Origin: an uncultured Chloroflexota bacterium
GTDB taxonomy: Bacteria > Chloroflexota > Chloroflexia > Thermomicrobiales > UBA6265
Assembly (NCBI GenBank): GCA_937901745.1
Contig: CALGSZ010000004.1
Span: 1 to 64,000 of the forward strand
DNA: 64,000 nucleotides
Direction: 5' to 3'
This document shows, in pieces, positions 15,829 to 24,746 of this stretch (the first letter of the stretch is position 1; each line of letters starts with the position of its first letter). Under the pieces are notes generated by a model. That model was not told the DNA's origin and did not search any database. It saw only the letters and a program-made list of their open reading frames with translations. A program made the position numbers and the translations under genes.

Positions 15829-17378
15829 GACATAACCTCTCCTTCCAGTGACTCATCCCAACTCCCGCCGTCGGGGAAGAGGAGGCGTTCCAGGAGCATC
15901 TGTCGCTCCCGGCCCGCCCGGTAGGCCGCCGCCTTCGTCTGGTCGGGCGGGACGACCGGCACCCCGGCGGCCGGGTCGTCCGTCTCGCCGAGGGCAGCGA
16001 CGCCGAGGCTATCGAGGGCCGCCACGGCGGCGCCTCGCGCGGAGGCTTCCTCCTCCGGCGGCAGCGTCAGGAGGGGATGAGCGAGCGTATCCGCGGTGAT
16101 CTGGAGCCACAGCGGCGAGCGGAGAATCGCCGCTCCGTTGGCGGCAATCTCATGGTCCGGAGCGGCGACGGCGCGGATCGCGTCGTAGAGCCGCGCGAAG
16201 CGATAGGCGACCGCTTCCATCGCCGCTCGCAGCACGTGCTCGCGCCGCGTGTGGAGCGTCATCCCCGCGATGATGCCCGTCGCACGGTCGTTCCAGATCG
16301 GGGATCGCTCGCCAGCGATGAACGGCAGAATCGTCAACCCGTGGCTGTCCGGTGGCAGTTCAGCCGCTTTGGCCATGTCGTCGCCTTCGAGCGGCGCGCC
16401 GAGCAGGTCGCTCATCCAGGCTAACAGCAGGCCGCCGTTGCTGATCGCGGCGCCGAGAATGGCGCATTGCCGGTCGAGTCGGTAGGCCCAGAGATCGCTC
16501 GGGATGGTGAGGGGCTGGCCGATCGGCGCCGGGACAATGATCCGCATCGCGCCGGTCGTGCCCAAGGTCAGCGCGATCCGGTCCGGCGAGACCGCGCCAC
16601 AGCCGAGATTGGCGCAGGCGCCGTCGCCGAGCGGCGGGTACCACGGAACGTTCGCCAGCGCCGGCCAGCGTGCGGCGAACTCCGGCCGCAATCCTTGCGC
16701 GGGTTGATCGCGGTCGACCAACGGCGGCAGCGTCGTGGGATCGATCCCTACCGCCGCCGCCATCTGGGCGTCCCACTCCGCGGTCCGCTGCTCGAGCATG
16801 CCGGTTCCGGAAGCCATGCAGACCGACATACAATCCACGCCGAGGAAGCGGGTGATCATGTAGTCGGCGAAAGAGGTCCAGCGTGCGACGGAACGAAACT
16901 GCTCGGGCCGTGTCTCGCACAGCCAGCGGAGCTTGGCTGGCCAATAGCTGGAGTGGATGACGCAGCCGGTGCGCGCGTGGACCTCGCGGCGATCGAGCTC
17001 GGCGCGGAGGGCCGCGACCTGTTTCGCGGAGCGCGTATCCGCCCAATACAGCACAGGTGTGACTGGCTTGCCGCTGGCGTCGAGCCCGAGGAGACTGTGC
17101 CAGAAGCAGGACATCGCGACGGCGGCGATTTCGTCGGCATGGCTGGCCGCGTTGGCGAGGGTTGCATCAACGCACTCTGCCAAGAGCTCGACGAGACGGT
17201 CAGCGTCCATCTCGGCGCCGCCGTCGGGGGTCGTCACCAATTCGTAGCCAAGCTGCGTTTCAGCGTTGGCGAGCGCGCGTCCCCGCCGGTCGAAGAGCAG
17301 CGCGCGGACGCTGGATGTCCCGGCATCGAGCGCAAGCACGAGCGGCGGTTCTGCCTCACGCCACGTCACGGTCGGCAT
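15825..17378 (-). CDS. FGGY-family carbohydrate kinase (gluconokinase/xylulokinase-like)
   Basis: A 517-residue sugar kinase with two actin-fold domains. LALDAGTSSVRALLFD is the N-terminal phosphate loop, YWADTRS the substrate-side segment, GDGACANLGCG and LTLGTTGAMRI the second phosphate loop, and AAMEAVAYRFA the FGGY C-terminal signature region. The motif set looks most like gluconate kinases of this family, but sugar identity is not secure. The ATG at 17378 is supported by GGGGAGCG upstream; the longer frame to 17525 is not family-like. First gene of a two-gene unit with the PIG-L deacetylase. Confidence 0.88.
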   Translation of the reverse strand: MPTVTWREAEPPLVLALDAGTSSVRALLFDRRGRALANAETQLGYELVTTPDGGAEMDADRLVELLAECVDATLANAASHADEIAAVAMSCFWHSLLGLDASGKPVTPVLYWADTRSAKQVAALRAELDRREVHARTGCVIHSSYWPAKLRWLCETRPEQFRSVARWTSFADYMITRFLGVDCMSVCMASGTGMLEQRTAEWDAQMAAAVGIDPTTLPPLVDRDQPAQGLRPEFAARWPALANVPWYPPLGDGACANLGCGAVSPDRIALTLGTTGAMRIIVPAPIGQPLTIPSDLWAYRLDRQCAILGAAISNGGLLLAWMSDLLGAPLEGDDMAKAAELPPDSHGLTILPFIAGERSPIWNDRATGIIAGMTLHTRREHVLRAAMEAVAYRFARLYDAIRAVAAPDHEIAANGAAILRSPLWLQITADTLAHPLLTLPPEEEASARGAAVAALDSLGVAALGETDDPAAGVPVVPPDQTKAAAYRAGRERQMLLERLLFPDGGSWDESLEGEVMS

Positions 17379-17598
17379 GTTCAAGCGCTCCCCGGCTCGC
17401 GGCGAGTCCGGCGGCGCTGACTGGCGGAGCCACCGGACCACCGGTATCATTTGGGAAGTATTGGCCTCGAAGCGGCCTGCCGGCGCAGGTCTGGCGTCGG
17501 TGGCACGTGCGGGCGATGATACCAACCGCGGGGCGGCTATGCGCTAACCTGGCGCCGCTGCGCGTGGCGATAGTCGTTCATGACGGAAGAGGGAGGGA

Positions 17599-18015
17599 AT
17601 GGCGAACGCCCGGCTCAGTCCCGCCGTGCGGGCATTCTTAGAGGAACCTCGCTTCGCGATCCTGGCGACAATCAATCCGGATGGCTCGCCGCAGCAGTCG
17701 GTGATGTGGTACCGGCTGGACGGCGACTGCGTGATGATGAACACGTCCCGGGGGCGCGTCAAGGATCGCAACCTGACCCGCGATCCTCGCGCCTCGATCT
17801 GCGTCGAAGATGGCTACCGTTTCGTCACGATCAGCGGCCGAGTCCAGCTGATCGATGACCAGTCGCAGGCGAAGGCCGATATCCACGCGCTGGCGGTGCG
17901 TTACCACGGTCCAGAGCGCGCCGATGAGATGATGCGCGAGCAGTTCTCGAAGCAGCAGCGGGTCACGATCCAGCTCAGCATCGATCGGGTCGTGGCGTCT
18001 GGATTCGACGAGTGA
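17599..18015 (+). CDS. PPOX-class F420-dependent oxidoreductase
   Basis: A 138-residue split-barrel flavin/deazaflavin protein of the Rv1155-like type: RFAILATINPDGSPQQSVMWYRLDGD, a cofactor-phosphate segment TSRGRVKDRNLTRDPRAS, and the SGRVQLIDD strand. Members use F420 (sometimes FMN) to reduce varied substrates. The setting directly upstream of cofD, cofC and cofE favours F420. The ATG at 17599 has GAGGGAGG upstream. Confidence 0.88.
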   Translation: MANARLSPAVRAFLEEPRFAILATINPDGSPQQSVMWYRLDGDCVMMNTSRGRVKDRNLTRDPRASICVEDGYRFVTISGRVQLIDDQSQAKADIHALAVRYHGPERADEMMREQFSKQQRVTIQLSIDRVVASGFDE

Positions 18016-18055
18016 TGCGCCGTTCCCAGCGCGACGGGCAACGGGTGGCGTGCCT

Positions 18056-19009
18056 ATGATCGTGGCACTGGCTGGGGGTGTCGGCGGGGCAAAGCTCGCG
18101 CAAGGGCTGGCGATGGCGTTGCCGCCTGGTGAGCTGACGGCCATCGTCAACACCGCGGACGACTTCGATCTTTACGGTCTCCGCATTTGCCCCGACCTGG
18201 ACACCGTCCTTTACACCCTGGCCGGCCTCGCCAACCCCGTCACGGGTTGGGGCATCGCCGGCGATACGCAGCACGCGCTCGGCGCCATGGCCCGGCTCGG
18301 ACGAGACACGTGGTTCGTGCTCGGCGATCAGGACTTGGCGACGCACATCCTGCGGACGGAACGCCTGCGAGCCGGGGCGACACTGACCGAGGTGACGGCC
18401 GAGTTTGCCGCCGCGCTCGGCGTCGCGACGCGGCTGCTGCCGATGTCGAATGATCCGGTCGCGACGATGGTCGAGACGCCAGACGGACCGCTGGAGTTCC
18501 AGGAGTATTTCGTGCGTCGCCGCCAGCAAGACGAGGTGCGCGGGATCGTCTTTCAGGGGATCGAGCAGGCGCGGCCCAACCCGCAGGCTCTGGAAGCGAT
18601 CGCGGCGGCGGAGGTGATCGTAATCTGCCCGTCGAATCCGCTCGTCAGCGTCGGGCCGATCCTCGCGCTGAACGGGATGCGCGAGGCGCTCCGTGCCGCG
18701 ACGGCGCCGATCGTTGCCGTCAGCCCGATCATTGGCGGGAGAGCGGTAAAGGGTCCAGCTGATCGGATGCTCGCGAGCTTGGGGCATGAATCCTCGGCGG
18801 CCGGCGTCGCGGCGCTCTACGGCGACCTCCTAGACGGCTATGTCCTCGACCAGGTGGACGCGGAGCAGGCCGAGCGCATCGAAGCTCGCGGGCCGCGCGT
18901 GCTCGTCACGCGGACGTTGATGGGAGACGCGGCCGATCGCCGTCGCCTCGCTGAGGAAGTGCTGGCGTTTGGGCGGTCCCTCTCGCGTAAAGGCGCGGGC
19001 GTCGCATGA
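18056..19009 (+). CDS. cofD: 2-phospho-L-lactate transferase (F420 biosynthesis)
   Basis: Joins the phospholactyl (or phosphoenolpyruvyl) unit from its guanosine-diphospho donor to the deazaflavin FO. The protein of about 317 residues opens ALAGGVGGAKLAQGL and has NTADDFDLYGLRICPDLDTVLY, LGDQDLATHI and CPSNPLVSVGPIL, all characteristic of CofD/FbiA. I prefer the ATG at 18056 over the GTG at 18050; both share the GGGTGG site. The downstream gene overlaps by 4 bases. Confidence 0.95.
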   Translation: MIVALAGGVGGAKLAQGLAMALPPGELTAIVNTADDFDLYGLRICPDLDTVLYTLAGLANPVTGWGIAGDTQHALGAMARLGRDTWFVLGDQDLATHILRTERLRAGATLTEVTAEFAAALGVATRLLPMSNDPVATMVETPDGPLEFQEYFVRRRQQDEVRGIVFQGIEQARPNPQALEAIAAAEVIVICPSNPLVSVGPILALNGMREALRAATAPIVAVSPIIGGRAVKGPADRMLASLGHESSAAGVAALYGDLLDGYVLDQVDAEQAERIEARGPRVLVTRTLMGDAADRRRLAEEVLAFGRSLSRKGAGVA

Positions 19010-19707
19010 GCGCGGAGGTGCTTGCCGTCGTCCCGGTACGCTCGCTGCGCGGAGGGAAGACGCGTCTCGCCGGGGTGCTGCCGCCGCCCGCAAGGGCCGA
19101 GCTGACCCGGCAAATGCTCCGGCGCGTGGTGGATGCCGCGCTCGGCTCTGATGTCGTGGCGCGGGTGCTGGTCATCAGTCCTGACCCGGAAGCGCTCGAC
19201 TATGCCGCGACGCTGCACCCGGCGGTCGTTCCGGTGCAACAAGACCCGGATGCCCCAGGCTTGAACCATGCCATTGCGCAGGGGCTGCATCTGGCGCGGG
19301 AGGAAGGAGCGGCGGCGGTCCTGACGCTCTTCAGCGACCTTCCATTACTGACGGCGGACGACGTGCGGAACCTGGTGCGCCGCGACGCGCCGGTCGTCAT
19401 CGCTCCGGATCGGCACGGCACGGGGACGAACGCGCTCATGCTCCGCCTCGCGGCGCTGCCCCCCGATTCACCGCCGTTCACCTTCCACTTCGGCCCCGAA
19501 AGCTATGCCCGGCATCTCGAGGAGGCTGACGCGCACGGTCTGGAGGTCAGTGTCTCGTTCGCGGCCGGCACCGCGGTGGATCTCGATACACCCGACGATC
19601 TCGATCGTCTCCTGACAGCCAAGGCGCTGACCATCGAAGGGGCGGACGGCATCGCCGTGGCGGCAGGAGCGACGGCGGATCTCACGGCTGATGGAGCCGG
19701 CGAATGA
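19006..19707 (+). CDS. cofC: 2-phospho-L-lactate (or PEP) guanylyltransferase
   Basis: A 233-residue nucleotidyltransferase that activates 2-phospholactate or phosphoenolpyruvate with GTP for CofD. AVVPVRSLRGGKTRLAGVL is the N-terminal loop; FSDLPLLTADDVRNLV carries the metal-binding aspartate; DRHGTGTNAL and FGPESYARHLEEA are typical of CofC/FbiD. Start and stop both overlap neighbours by 4 bases (ATGA), so cofD-cofC-cofE is tightly coupled. Confidence 0.94.
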   Translation: MSAEVLAVVPVRSLRGGKTRLAGVLPPPARAELTRQMLRRVVDAALGSDVVARVLVISPDPEALDYAATLHPAVVPVQQDPDAPGLNHAIAQGLHLAREEGAAAVLTLFSDLPLLTADDVRNLVRRDAPVVIAPDRHGTGTNALMLRLAALPPDSPPFTFHFGPESYARHLEEADAHGLEVSVSFAAGTAVDLDTPDDLDRLLTAKALTIEGADGIAVAAGATADLTADGAGE

Positions 19708-20498
19708 GCGAGTACGCTGCCTCCTCCCCCGGAGAAGAGCGAGGGGCCGAGATTCGGCTGATCGGCCTGGACGGGATCCCGGAGATCAAGCCGGGCGACG
19801 ATCTCTCCGCCGTCATCGGCGACGCGATCGAGCGGACGAGATGTGGACTCCTGCCCGGCGATGTCCTCGTCGTCACACACAAGATCGTCAGCAAGGCAGA
19901 GGGGCGCCTGGTGCGCCTGGCGGAGGTCGAGCCTTCGCCGCTGGCGTGCCGGCTGGCCGAGCAGTACGGCAAGGATGCGCGGCAGGTCGAAGTCGTCCTG
20001 CGCGAGGCGAAGCGCATCGTCCGGATGGACCGAGGCATCATCATCGCGGAGACCTCGCACGGCTTCATCTGCGCGAACGCGGGCGTCGATGCCTCGAACG
20101 TGGGTCCGGACACGGTCTCGCTGCTACCGGTCGATCCCGACGCCTCGGCGGCAGCGCTGCGGGATGCGCTCGCCGCGCGGTTCGGTGTCGCGCCCGGCGT
20201 CATCATCTCGGACTCCTTCGGCCGGCCGTGGCGGGTGGGGATCGTCAACGTCGCGCTCGGCGTTGCTGGCATCGCGCCGCTGGCTGACTATCGGGGACAC
20301 TATGACCCGAGCGGGTACGAGCTGCACGTCTCGGTGCTGGCGATCGCTGACGAGCTGGCGTCGGCGGCGGAGCTGGTGATGAATAAGCTCGATGCGCGGC
20401 CGGTCGTCCTCGTGCGGGGCTACGTCCCGCCGACTGATGACCCGCCTGGAACCGGCAAGGATCTGCTGCTCGATCCCGCGCGGGATCTGTTTCGATAA
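19704..20498 (+). CDS. cofE: coenzyme F420-0:L-glutamate ligase
   Basis: Adds glutamate residues to F420-0 using GTP. The 264-residue protein has DVLVVTHKIVSKAEGRLVRL, ARQVEVVLREAKRIVRM, GVDASNVG and ISDSFGRPWRVGIVNVALG, matching the stand-alone archaeal-type CofE. It lacks the C-terminal nitroreductase-like domain of actinobacterial FbiB. If dehydro-F420 is made here, a separate reductase would be needed, possibly one outside the window. Confidence 0.95.
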   Translation: MSEYAASSPGEERGAEIRLIGLDGIPEIKPGDDLSAVIGDAIERTRCGLLPGDVLVVTHKIVSKAEGRLVRLAEVEPSPLACRLAEQYGKDARQVEVVLREAKRIVRMDRGIIIAETSHGFICANAGVDASNVGPDTVSLLPVDPDASAAALRDALAARFGVAPGVIISDSFGRPWRVGIVNVALGVAGIAPLADYRGHYDPSGYELHVSVLAIADELASAAELVMNKLDARPVVLVRGYVPPTDDPPGTGKDLLLDPARDLFR

Positions 20499-20581
20499 GG
20501 TGGGCGCTCATTCGCCACATGGGAGGGGTAGAGGGAGCGCCTCAACGGCTCGCGGATTGCGGCTCAGGAGAGGGAGCACAG

Positions 20582-21577
20582 ATGGGTTTTCTCGGCTATG
20601 CGGCGAGCTTCGAGCAGTTTCACCCGAATGACATGCTGCGCTGGGCGCGCCTGGCGGAGGACAACGGCTTCCGCGGGGTGATGGCATCTGACCACTTCCA
20701 TCCGTGGGTGCCGTCGCAGGGGCATTCCGCCTTCGTCTGGGCTTGGCTCGGCGCGCTCGGTGTCCAGACCTCGCTCCGGTTCGGCACCGGCGTCACACCA
20801 CCGGGCTATCGCTACCATCCGGCGATCATCGCCCAGGCCGCGGCGACGCTCGAAGCGATGTTCCCCGGCCGCTTCTACCTCGGGCTCGGCGCTGGTGAGG
20901 CGCTCAATGAGCACATCGTCGGCGCCTACTGGCCGGAGGCCCCGGTCCGGCTGGAGCGCCTGGCCGAATCGATCGAGATCATCCAGCAGCTCTTCACCGG
21001 CAAAGTCGTCAAGTACCGCTCGCAGCACTTCAACGTCGAGAGCGCCAAGCTCTACACGCTGCCGCCGTCGCCGCCGCCGATCTACGTCGCGACCGCGGGG
21101 CCGATCCAGGCCTACCGCACCGGGAAGATGACCGACGGTCTGATCACCGTCGGCGCGAGCGATGAGAAGCTGAAGATGCTGATCGAGCGGTTCGAGCGGG
21201 GCGCCCGCGAGGCCGGCAAAGACCCCTCGAAGTTGGCGAAGATCCTGCAGATCAAGATTTCCTTCGCCGACTCCGAGGAGGCGGCGGTCGAGCAGGCGAT
21301 GCGGGAGTGGCCGAACGGCGGCATGGCCTTCCCGAAGGGCGACATCCGGAACCCGGAGGATTTCGAGGCGATGGCGAAGCTGGTCCGGCCTGAGCACTTC
21401 AAGAACCGCGTGCTGATGTCGCCGGATCTCGACGAGCACGTTGCGCACATCCAGCACTTCATTGACCTCGGCTTCCACGAGATCTACGTCCACAACGTCG
21501 GTCGCAATCAGGACGAGTTCATCACCGCCTACGGCAAGCACGTGGTACCCAAGCTGAAGTGGCCGGCGTCGGAATAA
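20582..21577 (+). CDS. F420-dependent LLM-class oxidoreductase (F420-G6PD-like subfamily)
   Basis: A 331-residue TIM-barrel luciferase-like protein. MGFLGYAASFEQFHPNDMLRW at the N-terminus, ASDHFHPW, GTGVTPPGYRYHPAIIAQAAATL, LGLGAGEALNEH and PPIYVATAGP are the family pattern of F420-linked hydride-transfer enzymes related to F420-dependent glucose-6-phosphate dehydrogenase. Start at the ATG 20582 with AGGAGAGGGAG upstream. It follows the three F420 synthesis genes by 83 bases and is probably in the same operon. Substrate unknown. Confidence 0.9.
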   Translation: MGFLGYAASFEQFHPNDMLRWARLAEDNGFRGVMASDHFHPWVPSQGHSAFVWAWLGALGVQTSLRFGTGVTPPGYRYHPAIIAQAAATLEAMFPGRFYLGLGAGEALNEHIVGAYWPEAPVRLERLAESIEIIQQLFTGKVVKYRSQHFNVESAKLYTLPPSPPPIYVATAGPIQAYRTGKMTDGLITVGASDEKLKMLIERFERGAREAGKDPSKLAKILQIKISFADSEEAAVEQAMREWPNGGMAFPKGDIRNPEDFEAMAKLVRPEHFKNRVLMSPDLDEHVAHIQHFIDLGFHEIYVHNVGRNQDEFITAYGKHVVPKLKWPASE

Positions 21578-21634
21578 GCGAGTGAGGTTGGCCGCGTCTG
21601 GCTGACCACGAACAACGCCGACTTCGTGCGAGTG

Positions 21635-21667
21635 ACGGCGCATGGACCTCAGCGGTTCATGCGCCGT
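21635..21667 (+). terminator. strong stem-loop after the F420 operon
   Basis: ACGGCGCATG (21635-21644) pairs perfectly with CATGCGCCGT (21658-21667): a 10-bp stem with a 13-nt loop, 58 bases after the LLM gene. It is followed by TGCTATTGGG rather than a T-run, so it may act as a 3' stabiliser or factor-assisted terminator. Confidence 0.5.
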
Positions 21668-21775
21668 TGCTATTGGGCCGCACCGCGGCGCGAACCGTTT
21701 CGGATGCACTTGACCAGGTTCGGCGAGTGCAATATAGGCTACGTCGCCCGACGAAAATCAATCGCTCGAGACCTC

Positions 21776-21806
21776 TTGAACCTCACGTTACGTGAGGGTG
21801 TAGGGT
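21776..21806 (+). promoter_or_regulatory. MerR-type promoter with 19-bp spacer and central dyad
   Basis: TTGAAC (21776-21781), a 19-bp spacer and TAGGGT (21801-21806). The spacer region holds the perfect dyad CCTCACGT-T-ACGTGAGG (21781-21797). An overlong spacer with an operator between -35 and -10 is the hallmark of MerR-family activated promoters, and the next gene encodes a MerR/TipAS protein, so autoregulation is expected. A second possible promoter, TTGACC-17-TATAGG, lies at 21710-21738. Confidence 0.82.
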
Positions 21807-21824
21807 CTAGCGCGGAGGTGGCGA

Positions 21825-22577
21825 ATGGCCCGCTGGCTGCGGATCGGTGAGCTAGCCGCGTCGTGCGGTGTCTCGATCCGGACGTTACACCACTACGACG
21901 AGCTTGGCCTTCTGCGGCCAGAGGCGCAGACCGAGGGCGGGCATCGGCTCTACGGTGAAGGGAGTCTGCTCCGATTGCAGCAGATTCTGACCCTGCGAAC
22001 CCTCGGGTTGTCGCTGCGAGCGATCAGCGAGTTGTTGGACCGGCCGGACTTCGACCTGATCGCTTCGCTACGGATCCAGCAAGAGGTCCTTCGCCAGCGC
22101 CAGGAAGAGTTGGCCCGAGCGCAGCAGGCGATCGCGGATCTCCTGCAGTACCGACTGGAGACCGGGCACTGGGACTGGCAGCGCGTGACCCGCGCCACCA
22201 CGGCAGTTCGACAAGGTGAGGAAGGAGACGTCATCATGGAGAAGTGGTACTCGCCGGAGCAGATGGAGCGGTTCGCGAAGGTCGCGGAGACCATCCCGGC
22301 AACCGAGATCGAGGCGATTCAGAACGAGTGGACGATGCTGCTTGCCGATGTGCGGGCGAACAAGCATCTCGACCCGCGCAGCAGCGAGGCGCAGGCGCTG
22401 GCCGATCGGTGGCAGGAGCTGACAGAGCGCACCACGCGAGCCTATCAGTCTGATCCTGGGCTCCTACAGGTGATCGGCGAGAAGTACCGCGAGGGCGCGT
22501 TCGAGGGCGATTTGCGCATGCCGCAGCAGGACGATTTCGCCTTCATCCAGCGGGTGCTGGACGCGCGGCAAGCCTAA
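21825..22577 (+). CDS. MerR-family transcriptional activator with TipAS effector domain
   Basis: A 250-residue protein. Residues about 5-75 are the MerR winged helix (RIGELAASCGVSIRTLHHYDELGLLRP, RLYGE, LRTLGLSLRAISELLD). A dimerising coiled coil follows (about 80-120). Residues about 135-248 match the TipAS antibiotic-recognition fold (YSPEQMERFAK through the C-terminal helices). TipA-like proteins bind thiopeptides or other hydrophobic drugs and distort the promoter to activate transcription. The promoter just upstream carries the classic 19-bp spacer. The nearest other candidate targets are the downstream deiodinase-like gene and the divergent SDR. Confidence 0.93.
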   Translation: MARWLRIGELAASCGVSIRTLHHYDELGLLRPEAQTEGGHRLYGEGSLLRLQQILTLRTLGLSLRAISELLDRPDFDLIASLRIQQEVLRQRQEELARAQQAIADLLQYRLETGHWDWQRVTRATTAVRQGEEGDVIMEKWYSPEQMERFAKVAETIPATEIEAIQNEWTMLLADVRANKHLDPRSSEAQALADRWQELTERTTRAYQSDPGLLQVIGEKYREGAFEGDLRMPQQDDFAFIQRVLDARQA

Positions 22578-22692
22578 TCCGGCGCTTGAGTTGGCAGCGC
22601 CAAGTGAGGTTACGAGCCGGGCTGATCGGCACGCTGCTTGCGCCCTCGACTCGACGTGATACAGAAGGCTACTCGATAAAGGAGGAGCGCGG

Positions 22693-23700
22693 ATGGAGAG
22701 CGGCGAGGAGGCAGCGGTGCTGAAGGAGCCGACCAATCCGGCGGATGAGTCCGAGGAGCTGGTGGAGCTTCCGCCCGGACTCGGAGACCATCAGATCGGG
22801 GAGGCGGCGGAGGTGTTCGCCGGGCTCCCCGATCGCCTTTCGGTCGAGGAGTACAACTACGACCACTTCCGCAGGGGGCACCTGATCGCCGACATTCGTC
22901 GGACGATGGAGCGGCGTGGAGTCGCGCCCGGTCAATACACCTGGGATTTCACACTGCCCCAAGCGAGCGGTGGCTGGCTCCGCCTCGACAATCTGCGCGG
23001 CACGCCGGTCTTGCTCCACTTCGGCTCGTACACATGTCCGGCAAGCATCGGCACGGTGGAGCCGTTGAAGAAGCTGTACGCCCGTTGGGGTGCCCGCGTC
23101 GCGTTCGTTGACGTGCTCGTTCGCCAGGCGCATCCGGGGCCCGGCGCACCGGCCTACCAGAGCGACGACCAGAAGCTGGAGGATGCCCGCCGGTACCAGC
23201 AGGAGGAGGGTATCCCCTGGCCGGTACTCGCGGACGATCTCGCCGGCACGGTGCACCAGGTCTACGGCATGCTCCCTAACGCGACATATCTCATCGACGT
23301 GGACGGCCGCATCGCGTTCTACAACATGTGGACGCACGCGCCGACGCTGACTGCCGCGCTCGAGCAGCTCTTTCGCCAGGACTGCCGGGGCGTGGTCGGC
23401 GACGGCTACGACCGAGTCATCCACCTCTGGCCGGCGCTAACGGTTGGCTGGCGGGGCATCGAGCGGGGGCTTCCGGACAGCTACCGGGACCTGCAGCGCG
23501 CGGTGCCGGGGAGCGGCTCGTTGCTGCGGCTAGGCTATAGGATGCGACCGCTCTTGGCGCCGATGACGTTGCGTACGACAACAACACCGATGCCCGTCAG
23601 GGCCGGGCTGATCGCTGGCGTGGCCGTGGCCTCGCTGCTCGCCGTTGGCCGATCGCGCATGCAGAGCGGCGCCAAGGACGACCGCCGCGACGACTCCTAG
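22693..23700 (+). CDS. deiodinase-like thioredoxin-fold protein with C-terminal membrane anchor
   Basis: A 335-residue protein. Residues about 85-240 form a thioredoxin/AhpC-like domain: FGSYTCPAS (110-118) sits where iodothyronine deiodinases have FGSCTU, with Cys115 in the selenocysteine position. VDVLVRQAHPG (139-149) matches the deiodinase YIxEAH region, and VYGMLPNATYLIDVDGRIAFYN ends the fold. The N-terminal 80 residues are acidic. A hydrophobic stretch near 305-322 followed by basic residues could anchor the protein. Strong AAAGGAGGAG site. The redox substrate is unknown; halogenated-compound or peroxide chemistry is only a possibility. Its stop overlaps the convergent SDR gene by 4 bases. 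Confidence 0.78.
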   Translation: MESGEEAAVLKEPTNPADESEELVELPPGLGDHQIGEAAEVFAGLPDRLSVEEYNYDHFRRGHLIADIRRTMERRGVAPGQYTWDFTLPQASGGWLRLDNLRGTPVLLHFGSYTCPASIGTVEPLKKLYARWGARVAFVDVLVRQAHPGPGAPAYQSDDQKLEDARRYQQEEGIPWPVLADDLAGTVHQVYGMLPNATYLIDVDGRIAFYNMWTHAPTLTAALEQLFRQDCRGVVGDGYDRVIHLWPALTVGWRGIERGLPDSYRDLQRAVPGSGSLLRLGYRMRPLLAPMTLRTTTTPMPVRAGLIAGVAVASLLAVGRSRMQSGAKDDRRDDS

Positions 23701-24470
23701 CCGCGGAGAAAGCCGCCTTCCGAGTGGATGACCTGACCGGTAATCCAGCCGGGCTCGTCGCTGGCGAGGAACGCGACGAGGCGAGCGACATCTCTTGGCT
23801 GTCCAATCCGCCCGAAGGGGAAGCGGGGCAGGAGCGCCGCCTTGAGTTCGTCGCTCATCCAGCCGGTATCCGCTGGGCCGGGATTGACCGCATTGACGGT
23901 GATGCCGAGCGGGGCGACTCCGGCGGCGAGCGAGACGGTCAGGGCTTCGACGGCGCCTTTCGTCGCGGCGTAGGCGAGCTCCTCTGGCATCGGTCCCAGG
24001 GATTGCCCGGACGTTAGGTTGATAATCCGGCCGCCCGGCCCTCCGGGCCAGCGACGCGCGAGCTCGACGGAGAGCAGCGCGGTGGCGCGGAGATTGACCG
24101 CGTAGTGGGCGTCGAGCGTGGCGGCATCGAGCCGCGCGTAGCCGTCTCGCGTCGAGTAGGCCGCATAGTTGACCAGGATCGCGGGCGGTCCGAGTTGCGT
24201 GGTCACCTCATCGAGCAGCCAAGCTGGCGTCTCCGGCTGGGACAAGTCGGCCTCGATGGCCACCGCGCGGACGCCCTGTGCCTGTAGCTCTGTCACCAGC
24301 GCGGTGGGGCCGTTCGGATCCGCGCCCCAGGGCATCTCGCGGTCGTAGGTTTGCCAGTGGGTGAAGGCGATGTCCACGCCGTCGGCGGCCAGCGCCCGGC
24401 AAATGGCAGCGCCGATCCCTTGCCGCCGGCTGGCGCCGGTCACGACAGCAATACGAGAGGCGGCACGCAC
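23697..24470 (-). CDS. SDR-family oxidoreductase (FabG-like)
   Basis: A 257-residue classical short-chain dehydrogenase. VVTGASRRQGIGAAICRAL binds the dinucleotide; catalytic Ser is in NLTSGQS and Tyr/Lys in YAATKGAVEAL; NAVNPGPADTGWM and the C-terminal GWITGQVIHSEGGF are typical of 3-oxoacyl-ACP reductase-like enzymes. The GTG start at 24470 has AGGAGCGG upstream. Substrate unknown. Confidence 0.9.
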   Translation of the reverse strand: MRAASRIAVVTGASRRQGIGAAICRALAADGVDIAFTHWQTYDREMPWGADPNGPTALVTELQAQGVRAVAIEADLSQPETPAWLLDEVTTQLGPPAILVNYAAYSTRDGYARLDAATLDAHYAVNLRATALLSVELARRWPGGPGGRIINLTSGQSLGPMPEELAYAATKGAVEALTVSLAAGVAPLGITVNAVNPGPADTGWMSDELKAALLPRFPFGRIGQPRDVARLVAFLASDEPGWITGQVIHSEGGFLRG

Positions 24471-24746
24471 GCCCGCTCCTATCTCGAATCCTCATGCTGA
24501 GATCACTGGAAAGACTTGGCCCGGTGCTCGATCGGGCCATCAACGCGCTCCATGATGATTGGTGCGATCGAAGAAGGTCAACCGATTTTTCAGCCCCGCG
24601 CCGGGTCGCGAGGCGCGGGAACGGTTCACGCTCGAAAAGTTTGGTAGAATCCCCGCGCTCGTCGCAGCTTGGATTCACAGAGTGTCGGTTCTCGTTCTAC
24701 GGGCCGAGCAACGGGCCGGATGTCGGCCGGGAGCTGCTGAGACGAG

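Noticed and set aside
22579..22599. GGCGCT/AGCGCC stem after the MerR gene
   Set aside because: Only 6 bp with an 11-nt loop and no T-tract; too weak to call a terminator.
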